This document shows, in pieces, positions 45,174 through 53,446 of a stretch of DNA of 64,000 nucleotides. The position numbers and the translations under genes are program-made. The notes below the pieces were generated by a model that saw only the letters and a program-made list of their open reading frames with translations, was not told the DNA's origin and made no database searches. This DNA is from Desertimonas flava (GTDB lineage Bacteria > Actinomycetota > Acidimicrobiia > Acidimicrobiales > Ilumatobacteraceae), in assembly GCF_003426815.1 (NCBI RefSeq), contig NZ_QKYK01000005.1:186001-250000 (forward strand), written 5' to 3'. Each line of letters begins with the position of its first letter. The stretch's first letter is position 1.

Positions 45174-46382
45174 TCAGAACAACTCGGCCTGTTGCGGCAC
45201 GGGCGGCGCGCCGTCCTTGTCGACGGCGAGGAAGCGGGCCGCCGCCGGCAGCAGCCGGACGTCGTCGACGCCGGCCTCAGCCAATCGCAGGTCGACGAGG
45301 AGCGTGAGCACGTGGCGCGAGAGCTTCTCCGGGCGCTCGACGTAGTCGTTGCGCCACCGTGACTCTCGCTCGGCCACGAGGTCGGCAATGACGGCATCGA
45401 ACCACGCGCGGGGCACGGCGTCATCGGTGGTCTCGCTCTCGCGGGCGATCGCACCGAGACGCTCGATCGTCAACAGTGCCGCGTGACCGAGCGTGCCGGT
45501 GGTGGGGAAGGGCAGGTCCGAGAGGGCGTTGGCGCCGTCGATCATCGCCACACCTTCGGCGCGCGCTTCGAGGGCCAGGTCGAACATCTCCTGCAACGAC
45601 CGCTCCTCCTCACCCAGCCGGCGGCGCAACTCGCCCCACTCCTGATCGGTGACGTCGGTGCGATACAAGACGGGCTCCTCGACGAGCCGCGCCCGCATCC
45701 ACGACCGAGTGGCGCTCCGCCGCTCCGAGCGCCTGAGCAACTCGTCGAGGTCTGCGGAGCCGGCGGTTCCCGGGACGAGGAGCAGGGCGATGCGGTCAGG
45801 CCGGACGCGTAGCACCGCGTCGGCCGTTTCGTCGGTGGCGTAGGCATCGACATGCTCGTGCAACTCAGCCGCCAAGCCGTGGTCGATCATCCACTTGATG
45901 GCCACGACGTGGGCCCGCTGTTCGATGGCGTCGCCGGGCAGCGCGACGTCGGCCTCGACGGCGGCCGAACGGACCTGGGCGACGAGGTCGCGCAGGCTGA
46001 CGATGCTGGGACCGGCCGCCGTGGCGGCCAGGGTGAGGGCGACCAGCGTGTGCTCGAGCGAGTTGAGCGGCCGGCCCGTCGCCGTGCGCAGGGGGCGCCG
46101 CTCGAGGACCACGCCCGTCTTGTAGAGCCGCGCCGTGTCGGCGTCGAGGTGCAGTCGGTAGCCGAGTCGTTGCGTGAACCAGCGACCGAGCTCCGCCTCG
46201 TGCCGGCGGATCCAGCGGAAGATGTCCGGATCGTGCTCCTCGCACGTGAGCGGGTTGCCGAGCAGGTGACGCGCCGCGGCCCGCCGCTCGATGTCTCCCT
46301 GCGGATCCTGTTCACCGCGCGGCGACGCGCTGCGCTCATCCCTCGCGATGACGTGGTCGCCGGACGACGTGTCGACGGTCAT
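45174..46382 (-). CDS. jetB: Wadjet system protein JetB (type II; TIGR02678, DUF2398)
   Basis: 402 residues, ATG overlapping the jetA stop (ATGA). Recognisable DUF2398 stretches are ERRAAARHLLGNPLTCEE, IRRHEAELGRWFTQRLGYRLHLDADTARLYKTG, LTLAATAAGPSIVSLRDLVAQVRSAA and VVAIKWMIDHGLAAELHEHVDAY. In the complex JetB is the KITE-like subunit that bridges the kleisin-like JetA and the SMC-like JetC. The family match rests on recall of these motifs, supported by the gene neighbourhood. Confidence 0.87.
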   Translation of the reverse strand: MTVDTSSGDHVIARDERSASPRGEQDPQGDIERRAAARHLLGNPLTCEEHDPDIFRWIRRHEAELGRWFTQRLGYRLHLDADTARLYKTGVVLERRPLRTATGRPLNSLEHTLVALTLAATAAGPSIVSLRDLVAQVRSAAVEADVALPGDAIEQRAHVVAIKWMIDHGLAAELHEHVDAYATDETADAVLRVRPDRIALLLVPGTAGSADLDELLRRSERRSATRSWMRARLVEEPVLYRTDVTDQEWGELRRRLGEEERSLQEMFDLALEARAEGVAMIDGANALSDLPFPTTGTLGHAALLTIERLGAIARESETTDDAVPRAWFDAVIADLVAERESRWRNDYVERPEKLSRHVLTLLVDLRLAEAGVDDVRLLPAAARFLAVDKDGAPPVPQQAELF

Positions 46383-47944
46383 CGCACGGGCTCCGCTGGA
46401 CCGAGCTCGCCGCCCGCAGGTTCACCGACGCGGTCGGGCGGCTCGATGACGACGTCGATGCCGACGAGCGTCAGCGTGCCGTCGACCGTGTGGATGGTCG
46501 TCTGCGCGCCGGGCAGGCGGCGCACCCGGCAGGTCAGTCCGGGCTCGCGCATGACGCGCTCGTCGGCCTGCAGTGAGGCACCGTGGGTGCTCCGGCCGAG
46601 CAGGTCTTGGAGCCGCCGCAGGGCCGGCGACGACAGCTCGGCGCCGTCGAGGGTTCCCGCAGTGAGCAGCTCGTTGTCGACGCGGTCGCGGGCCCGCTGC
46701 TCGTCCTCGCGCCGCCGCCGGAGCAGCTCGTGAGCCGCCGACCGGTCGGCGAGCGGGCTGGGCCGACCGCGGTTGGTCGAGTCGCCACGTGCCCGCACCG
46801 AGATGGGGACGCGGGCCTTGGGCGCCGACCACCACGACGTCGTCGGGCTCTCGGGATCGTCGACATCATCTGCGAGCGCGCCGAAGTGGCGCGACGGGTG
46901 CAAGCCGAACGCTGCCACGGCGATGCGGGCGACGTCGGCCGGCCCGGCCCCGTTGAAGAGATGGGCGAGGCGCAGGAAGTCGGAGCGGCGAGATGCCGCG
47001 GCCATGCCGAATCGTGACAGGCGGGTGAGGTTGAGGGTGAGCGTACGGATGGCGACGATGGCGTCGTGGCTCAGGCGGTCGAGCCGCGACGGCCCGGCCG
47101 CCGTGGCCACGAACCACAGAGCGAGGTGCTCCCAGTCGCCGGTATCGCTGCCGGGGGTTCGCGTCACCGCGATGGCATCGCTCAGACCGGCACGCTCGAT
47201 GCGTCCGGCCAGCCCGTGTTGCACACGACCCACCAACGTGACGACGTTGGGATGGAGCGCGGCGAGCTGTCTACCGATCGGACGGGCGATGCGCTCGATC
47301 TCGTCGAGCCGCTCGCCGACGTAGCCCACGAGAACCTCGGCGAAGAAGCGGAACTCGTCCTCGCTCAAGTCGTACCGGCTCTGCCACTGATTGATCGACG
47401 CCGAGAACTGGGTGATCTCGTCGGCGAACGCCGCGTGGGAGTCGAACACGGTGCGCACGAGGTCGCCGAGGCGCTCGTCGCTCATCGTCGCGATGTTGCT
47501 GGAGGCGAGCTCGCTGAGCGCGTCGAGCAGCGCTCGCAGGCGACCCGCCGAGACGTCTCGCACCTCGTCGACGTGGCGCAGCACGCCCTCGACGACCGAG
47601 TACACCTCCTGGCCCTCGCGGGTGATGAGGTAGAGGTTGCGGCGCTTGTAGTAGTCGGCGAGGCTCGATGGCTGTCCGACCGACGATGAGACCGTGAGGT
47701 TCCCCCAGTCGCGGAGTCGCTCGAGCCGGTCGGCGACCACCGTCCGGTCGAGGGGGACGCCGTCACGCGCCAACGCCGCGGTCACGTCGTCGGGCGTGAA
47801 CTCGGCGAAGAACGTGCCCGCGAACACCGCCAAGATGGCCCGATACTCGGTCCACTCGTCTCCGAGCAGGTATCGGAACAGCCGCCGGCCGCGGTCTGCC
47901 GCCTCCAGTGGGTCGACCGCACCGACGAGCGAGTCGGCGGTCAT
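46379..47944 (-). CDS. jetA: Wadjet system protein JetA (type II; TIGR02677, DUF2397)
   Basis: 521 residues from ATG 47944, which overlaps the jetC stop (ATGA). Typical DUF2397 segments: LFRYLLGDEWTEYRAILAVF, LRDWGNLTVS, YYKRRNLYLITREGQEVY, FSASINQWQSRYDLSEDEFRFFAEVLVGYVGERLDEI and LTRLSRFGMAAASRRSDFLRLAHLF. JetA is the kleisin-like subunit with winged-helix ends. The position after jetC differs from the usual A-B-C-D order. Confidence 0.87.
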   Translation of the reverse strand: MTADSLVGAVDPLEAADRGRRLFRYLLGDEWTEYRAILAVFAGTFFAEFTPDDVTAALARDGVPLDRTVVADRLERLRDWGNLTVSSSVGQPSSLADYYKRRNLYLITREGQEVYSVVEGVLRHVDEVRDVSAGRLRALLDALSELASSNIATMSDERLGDLVRTVFDSHAAFADEITQFSASINQWQSRYDLSEDEFRFFAEVLVGYVGERLDEIERIARPIGRQLAALHPNVVTLVGRVQHGLAGRIERAGLSDAIAVTRTPGSDTGDWEHLALWFVATAAGPSRLDRLSHDAIVAIRTLTLNLTRLSRFGMAAASRRSDFLRLAHLFNGAGPADVARIAVAAFGLHPSRHFGALADDVDDPESPTTSWWSAPKARVPISVRARGDSTNRGRPSPLADRSAAHELLRRRREDEQRARDRVDNELLTAGTLDGAELSSPALRRLQDLLGRSTHGASLQADERVMREPGLTCRVRRLPGAQTTIHTVDGTLTLVGIDVVIEPPDRVGEPAGGELGPAEPVR

Positions 47945-50900
47945 CGTCGCTCGACCCGCGATCCGTTCCAGCGGGCGTGTTCGAGCAGGATCACGCCGAG
48001 CGAGGCGTCGCGGAGCACCTCGGTGATCGCCAGCTCGGGGACGGTGGCGTGCGTACCCCACAGCCGCTCGCTGGTCGCGATGAAGTCGAGGTCGAAGTCG
48101 ACGAGCAGTCCGAACAGCTGGGCGTGGTTGTCCTCGGACACCTTGGCGAACGCGTCGTCGAGGAGCACGAAGCGCGGCGCCGACGGTTCGTACTCGCCGA
48201 TCGCGTCGCACGACCCGGCCACCGCGGCGAACAGCGGCAGGTACGACACGATCTTCTTCTCACCCTCCGACAGCGGGGTTCGCCGCGTGAGCCGTTCAGG
48301 AGTGCGACCCTTGCGATGCACCACGACGCCCATCTCGTACCAGTCGCGGTAGTCGAGGACCTCGGCGATCAGTTCCCGGTACCGGCGCTCGGGGTCGTCG
48401 CTGCGGGCCTGGGCGATGCGTCTGGACAGCGCCTCGGTGAGCTGGGCGTCGTGATCTTGGGTGCGCAGGTCGGGCGGACGGCTGAGCAGCGTGATCATCT
48501 CGGCGGTCTCACCGTCGAGCTCACTCCGTCGCTTCCACGTCAGCGACGCGCCGATGCCGTGGGCCGTGCGCACGTTCTCGAGGCGCCGGTTCATCAGCGC
48601 GACCAGCTCGTTGGAGGCGTGCAGCTTGTCGGCCACCTCCTTGGCGACGAGCCCCTGGAGGAGGTTGCGCAGCGCCTGGTCCTGCTTGGCGGTGAGCAGG
48701 CTGGCCTGCTGGGCGAGTTGAAGCGCCGATTGGCGCGCGGCGACGGCGAGCGGCATCCGGCCGAGGGGCCCATTGACGGAGATGCCGATCGGCATCGTCT
48801 CGTCCGGCTGCGAGTCTTCGGCGTCCCACCCGGCGCCGAGTTGATCCCGGCGTTGGCGCACCGACTGTCGCATGCCGTCGGGGGTGATCGCGTCGCCGGC
48901 CACCTCTCCCAACGCTCCGAGGAGGGCGACGGCGAGTTGCCGGGCACCCTGCGCCGATGGCTCGATGACGGGAGGCGCCCAGCCGCTGGTCCCGACATGC
49001 GCACCGCCGTCGTCGCCGGGAGAGCCGAGCAGGGTCTCCTCCGCCACCAGATCGTCGGAGCGGGTAGCCGCCGGCGAGATCGCCTCGCCCACGCCGCTCA
49101 CCGCGAGCGCCCGCTGGAGCGGGGCGATGGCATCGACGCAGTCGGTGCCGGCGGCGGCGAACGCGTCGTCGGCGTCATCGGCGTCGCGTTCGGCCGCGGT
49201 GCGGGCGACGAGCGCTGTCTCCTTGTCGGTCCGCGCCGTCGTCAGCGCTTGACCGGCCGACCGCAGGTCGTCCTCACTCACGGCGAGGGTCTTCACGATC
49301 TGCTCGTACTCCAGGCCGATCGAGTCCTCGAGCGTCGCCAGCCGCATGGCCACCGGCTCGTGGGCGGCGACCTGCTCGGCGTGCTGGCGCCGGGCGTCGG
49401 CGAGGGCGGCGACCCGGTCGTTCCACTCCTCGACGCGCAGTGTCCAGGCGCGGTGGGAGATCTCGACGGCGCGGAGCCGGTCGAGGGCTTCGCGGCAGCT
49501 CTCGGCGACACGGCGCACGACCCCTTCGGTGTGGTCGAGCTGGGCCACCTCGGACGGCAGCTGGAGGGTCGCGGCCAGCCGAGTGAGCTCGTCGACGGCA
49601 GCGGCGTGGGCATCATCCGCGGCGGCGACGGCGGCCTCCGCGACCTCGACGAGGTCCTGGACGGCCGCCAGCTGGTCGAGGGCCGACAGCTCCTTCGACT
49701 CGGCGTCGTCGAGAGGCCTCGTCGGCGGCAGGTTGCGGCGGTGCACGTGGAGCGCCGCCACGATGCCGGCGATCCGGGCGATCTCGCGGTCGCGGGCCGC
49801 GACCAGCTCCACAGCGGCGGCGAGTTCGGCTTCGGCGTCGGCGATGCGCCGGGCGATGGCGGCCGCGCGGGCCGTGGCCCCGATGTGTTCGGCGACCTCC
49901 TTGTGATGACGGCCGGCGAGGGCCCCGATGCGGAACCTCCCGTCGACATCGACAGCCGTCGGTTCGCCGCCGTCCACGTCGGTCGAGATCGAGCTCAGTA
50001 CGGCTTCGATGGCACCGCGCTCCACGAGATCGCCGCGGTCGTCTCCGACGGTCACCTCCAGCAACCGCGTCAACGGGGCGTCCACCGGCAATCCGGCCGT
50101 GGCGACGAGCTCTCCGGACTGGAGGCGCAGCGACAGCGGTGCGCCGTCGACCCCGCCGTCGACCTCGGCGCCGAGCAGGCCAGATGCCTCCAGCGCGGCC
50201 TCCAGACCGACACGCTCGGCCTCGCCGAGGTCGGGGTGGAAGTCGATCAGCTCGGCGAGTGTCGGGCGCCGCTCGGCGCGCTGCCAGCCGAGCGCCGGCG
50301 GGTCGGGCTGTGTGCGCGAGCGCAGGTCCTCGAGCTCGGCCGCCCAGCGGGCACGGGTCGCGTCGTCGTCGCGGCGGCGGGCCTCCACGGTCGCCTGCTG
50401 CGCCGACCACGACGTGGCGGCGGTCGTGATCGCGTCGTCCCAGTCGAGGCGAATGGTCGCCCGCCGATCGAGGATGTCGGCACTGCCGACCGCGTCACGA
50501 TCGAGACGTGCGGCCAGCGCGTCATCGAGCGCGGCGGCACCGTCGTGCCACTCGGCGAGCGCTCCACGCCAGGATGCGACGGCGGCCTGGAGCTCGGCGC
50601 GACGACCGATCGCCAACGTGCGGGCCGTCTCGAGCTGCTGGCGCGCCTGCAGCTGATCGCGTTCGGCCTGTTCGAGCTGGCGACGGCGGGCATCGACTGT
50701 GGCGAGCGCGCTGCGGACGTCACGGATCTCGTCGGCGCGCACCTGGGCAGCGGTCTGAACGCCGCCGAGCCCAGCGCGTACCGGTGCGGTGTCGAGCTCG
50801 TCGACCGCCTGCGGGACTGACTCGGCGGCGATCGCGGCGGCGATGACGGGCAGATCGGGCGGCCGCACGTTCATCGTGGCGGCCCTCAGGCCGGCCCGCA

Positions 50901-52074
50901 GTGAATCGAGCGTGTCGCCCAGGCGCCGCTGGTCGTCGCCCACGGCAACCGCTGTGGATCGCACCCGCTCCTCCGCCAGGTCCCGCTGCCCCTCCGCGGC
51001 GCCGACCGAGCGCTCTGCCCTGGCGACTGCGGCGGCCAGCGTCTCGACGTGCTGACGGAGGTCGTTGAGCTCGGCGCCGCGCTGGTAGGCGGGTGATTCC
51101 TTCAGGGTGGCGATCTCGTTGGCGAGCACCAGCGTTCTCGACTCCAGCTCGGCGATGCGGAGGTCGATCTCGCCGACGACGCGTGCGGCCTCGTCGGCGT
51201 GCCGGCGCTGCCGCTGCGCCGTCAGCCGGGTGGCTTCGACGCGGTCGCATCGCAGGAGGAGATCGTCGCCGCGACGGCGCAGATCGGTGGCAAGGTAGGA
51301 GCGGTAGACCTCGGTGAGGGCGCGCAGGTTGTCGACCGTTCGAGTGAGGCCACTGACGTTGCGGCGGTGCTCCTCGAGGTCCTCCAGCGGTTGGGCGGCG
51401 TCGTCGAGTGCGATGTCCGACAGCTGCGGCAGGGCGTCGCGTAGGTAGTCGGGCAGGTCGAGATCGATCCGATCACCGACTCGCGGGCTGCGGACGATGT
51501 GCAGGAGACGGATGTGCTGGTCGAGGTCGCGCCCGCCGAACAATCGGTCGCGCACGGTCTGGCGGTAGGCGCCGCGTTGGTCCTCGGCGAACACGGCGTG
51601 CGACCCGAGCTCGGCGCGCAGTGCGTCGGAGCTGAGTGGGACCCGCCCGACGACCAACGCCAGGTCGACGTGGGGCCGGCGGTCCGTTGCGAACCACCAC
51701 GTCGTCACCCGCTCGGTGCTCTGGTTGGCACGGATACCGCACCCGCACACGAAGTAGTCGGTGCCGCCCGGTGTCGGCTCGTCACTCGGCCGGGCGAACT
51801 CGATCCACAGATACCCGACCGGTTGGGGGTCGTCGCGGCCCGACAGCATCCACGACTTGATGACTCCCGACTGCGCCCCAGCGGCGTCGATGCGGCGGGC
51901 ATCGGCGTCGATCAGGAACGGCAGCAGCATGTTCATGGCGGTCGACTTGCCCGAGCCATTCACGCCGCGCAACAGCAGCCGCCCGCCCGCGAACTCCAAG
52001 GTCTCGTCGCCGTACTGGTAGACGTTGACGATCCCGGCCCGATTGAGCTGCCATCGCCCGGTCACCCCGGGCAT
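47941..52074 (-). CDS. jetC: Wadjet system SMC-like ATPase JetC (type II; TIGR02680)
   Basis: 1377 residues from ATG 52074 (MPGVTGRWQLNRAGIVNVYQ). Walker A is GVNGSGKST (residues 37-45). Two long coiled-coil stretches rich in Ala, Glu and Arg surround a hinge-like middle. The C-terminal part has TPLSEGEKKIVSYLPLF (ABC signature, about 1265) and RFVLLDDAFAKVSEDN (Walker B, about 1300). The size equals the family norm of about 1350. It is the loop-extruding motor that recognises plasmid DNA by size. This is the first gene of the operon, facing the paralogue of the 9312 gene across 161 bases. The frame is intact throughout. Confidence 0.9.
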   Translation of the reverse strand: MPGVTGRWQLNRAGIVNVYQYGDETLEFAGGRLLLRGVNGSGKSTAMNMLLPFLIDADARRIDAAGAQSGVIKSWMLSGRDDPQPVGYLWIEFARPSDEPTPGGTDYFVCGCGIRANQSTERVTTWWFATDRRPHVDLALVVGRVPLSSDALRAELGSHAVFAEDQRGAYRQTVRDRLFGGRDLDQHIRLLHIVRSPRVGDRIDLDLPDYLRDALPQLSDIALDDAAQPLEDLEEHRRNVSGLTRTVDNLRALTEVYRSYLATDLRRRGDDLLLRCDRVEATRLTAQRQRRHADEAARVVGEIDLRIAELESRTLVLANEIATLKESPAYQRGAELNDLRQHVETLAAAVARAERSVGAAEGQRDLAEERVRSTAVAVGDDQRRLGDTLDSLRAGLRAATMNVRPPDLPVIAAAIAAESVPQAVDELDTAPVRAGLGGVQTAAQVRADEIRDVRSALATVDARRRQLEQAERDQLQARQQLETARTLAIGRRAELQAAVASWRGALAEWHDGAAALDDALAARLDRDAVGSADILDRRATIRLDWDDAITTAATSWSAQQATVEARRRDDDATRARWAAELEDLRSRTQPDPPALGWQRAERRPTLAELIDFHPDLGEAERVGLEAALEASGLLGAEVDGGVDGAPLSLRLQSGELVATAGLPVDAPLTRLLEVTVGDDRGDLVERGAIEAVLSSISTDVDGGEPTAVDVDGRFRIGALAGRHHKEVAEHIGATARAAAIARRIADAEAELAAAVELVAARDREIARIAGIVAALHVHRRNLPPTRPLDDAESKELSALDQLAAVQDLVEVAEAAVAAADDAHAAAVDELTRLAATLQLPSEVAQLDHTEGVVRRVAESCREALDRLRAVEISHRAWTLRVEEWNDRVAALADARRQHAEQVAAHEPVAMRLATLEDSIGLEYEQIVKTLAVSEDDLRSAGQALTTARTDKETALVARTAAERDADDADDAFAAAGTDCVDAIAPLQRALAVSGVGEAISPAATRSDDLVAEETLLGSPGDDGGAHVGTSGWAPPVIEPSAQGARQLAVALLGALGEVAGDAITPDGMRQSVRQRRDQLGAGWDAEDSQPDETMPIGISVNGPLGRMPLAVAARQSALQLAQQASLLTAKQDQALRNLLQGLVAKEVADKLHASNELVALMNRRLENVRTAHGIGASLTWKRRSELDGETAEMITLLSRPPDLRTQDHDAQLTEALSRRIAQARSDDPERRYRELIAEVLDYRDWYEMGVVVHRKGRTPERLTRRTPLSEGEKKIVSYLPLFAAVAGSCDAIGEYEPSAPRFVLLDDAFAKVSEDNHAQLFGLLVDFDLDFIATSERLWGTHATVPELAITEVLRDASLGVILLEHARWNGSRVERR

Positions 52075-52159
52075 CGTAGAGCGCGACGGGTCCACCACGA
52101 CCGGGTGCGGACGACCGGTGCCCCCGGCACGGACCTGTGCGACCTCTCCTCCGAGCGGT

Positions 52160-52185
52160 CTACACTCCTGTCACCGACGTCCCCC
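52160..52185 (+). promoter_or_regulatory. Upstream box shared with the gene at 9312
   Basis: CTACACTCCTGTCACCGAC and then GTCCCCC, 23 of 26 bases identical to 9238-9263. It sits in the 161-base divergent region between jetC and the paralogue of the 9312 gene, so the factor that reads it might also affect the Wadjet operon. Confidence 0.55.
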
Positions 52186-52235
52186 GAACGTACAACGGCC
52201 GTGTCCACGCGGCTGCAGCTACTCGGGAGGCTCCC

Positions 52236-52706
52236 GTGCCCCAGCGCAACCACCGTCCGACTCGCCGCGCCCGGCGCAGACGATCCGATGACCTTCCTTC
52301 CGTGTCAGACGTCGGCGAGGCGGCCATGTTCGCACTCGAAGCCCGCGACGCGTTGGGGGCGACCGATGAGGCGGTCGTTCTCGTCGATGCACGCGGCCGG
52401 GTCGTGCGGATCATGATCGACGCCCTGATCCCCGGCTCGGCCTGCATGTGGCGACCGCGTCGGCCTGTGCCCGAGCGAGGCGACGAGGCGATCCTGCACG
52501 TGATCATCCGGCCGCACGTCGCGGAGGCCGCGCCGTGCGCCGACGATGTCGAGGGATATCACACGCTGAAGGCGGCCTACGAGCGTCTCGGTCGCACGAT
52601 GCTCGACCTCATGCTGACCGACGGCGAGCGCGTGCAGAGCCTGGCGCTCGCCCTCGAGCCGACCACTGCGTGGGGTGGCGCCGCTGCGGACCCCGACAAC
52701 GCGTGA
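52236..52706 (+). CDS. Small conserved protein of unknown function, paralogue of the gene at 9312
   Basis: 156 residues from GTG 52236, five bases after CGGGAGG. It aligns without large gaps to the 158-residue protein at 9312: basic N-terminus with HRPTRRARRRRSDD, GEAAMFALEARDALGATDEAVVLVDARGRVVRIMIDALIPGS, ILHVIIRPHVAEAAPCADDV and MLDLMLTDGERVQSLALALEP. Family unknown to me. The separate copies, similar ribosome-binding sites and shared 26-bp box suggest a dispersed, co-regulated gene family. It lies beside, but runs away from, the Wadjet operon. Confidence 0.7.
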   Translation: MPQRNHRPTRRARRRRSDDLPSVSDVGEAAMFALEARDALGATDEAVVLVDARGRVVRIMIDALIPGSACMWRPRRPVPERGDEAILHVIIRPHVAEAAPCADDVEGYHTLKAAYERLGRTMLDLMLTDGERVQSLALALEPTTAWGGAAADPDNA

Positions 52707-52804
52707 GAGCCCTCGTTCGGCTGGTGCGAGCGCCCCGACCGTCGGTCTCGTACGTCGGCCGAACCGGCGTGAAGGCGTCAGCGGGCGAGCCGTACAGTCG
52801 GGCC

Positions 52805-53428
52805 ATGGCGATCCTCCACAACGCGACCATCACTCCCACCAAGCTCGAGGTCATTGCCGCATGGGCGCCGACCCAGCCGTGGGGGCCGCCGGCCGGCGAG
52901 GAGGTGAAGGTCGTCGGCGCCTTTCGCTTCGACGATCCCGACGGCAAGGTCGGCATGGAGACCCACCTCGTCTCGGCGGGTGGCACGGTGTACGCCGTGC
53001 CGCTGACCTACCGCGAGGCGCCGCTCGAGGGTGCCGACGACGCGCTGGCGTCGCAGATGGAGCACTCGGTCCTCGGCACCCGCTGGATCTATGACGGCCT
53101 GCGCGACCCGCTGTTCGTCACGATGCTCGCCGCCGTCTCGATGACCGGCCAGGGCGAGGCCCTCGGCCTCGCCGTCTACGAGGGACGCTGGTATGTGGCG
53201 CCGTCGACCGTGCGCATCAGCGGCGGTGGCTGGGGCCGGGAGCGAGTGCCGGTCGACGCCTTCGAACTCGAGCGCGACGACGAGAGTGGCGCGACGCTGC
53301 GCAACGATCGCTTCCAGCTCGACGTGTTCCGCCGCCCCGTGCCGGGTCCCAAGCCGCCGATCGGGCTGCGGGCCTCATGGGACGGCCAGGACGATCCGGT
53401 GGTGCTGACGGCGTTCTCCGAGCGATAG
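52805..53428 (+). CDS. Stand-alone maltokinase N-terminal cap-like protein
   Basis: 207 residues from ATG 52805 (MAILHNATITPTKLEVIAAW). The opening, VGAFRFDDPDGKVGMETHLV, VPLTYREAPLEGADDALASQMEHSVLGTRWIYDGLRDP and the short C-terminal part match the cap domain that precedes the kinase fold in actinobacterial maltokinases (Mak_N_cap). Here no kinase domain follows, so it is not a maltokinase. Similar solo caps exist in actinobacteria, with no known role. No transport or glycogen genes are near. The call rests on remembered motifs. Confidence 0.65.
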   Translation: MAILHNATITPTKLEVIAAWAPTQPWGPPAGEEVKVVGAFRFDDPDGKVGMETHLVSAGGTVYAVPLTYREAPLEGADDALASQMEHSVLGTRWIYDGLRDPLFVTMLAAVSMTGQGEALGLAVYEGRWYVAPSTVRISGGGWGRERVPVDAFELERDDESGATLRNDRFQLDVFRRPVPGPKPPIGLRASWDGQDDPVVLTAFSER

Positions 53429-53446
53429 GGACCTGCAGCCGGTTCG

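Noticed and set aside
47908-50820. 970-codon open frame on the plus strand antisense to jetC
   Set aside because: It has the composition bias of a high-GC antisense frame, no recognisable domain and no ribosome-binding site; jetC opposite it is a clear gene.
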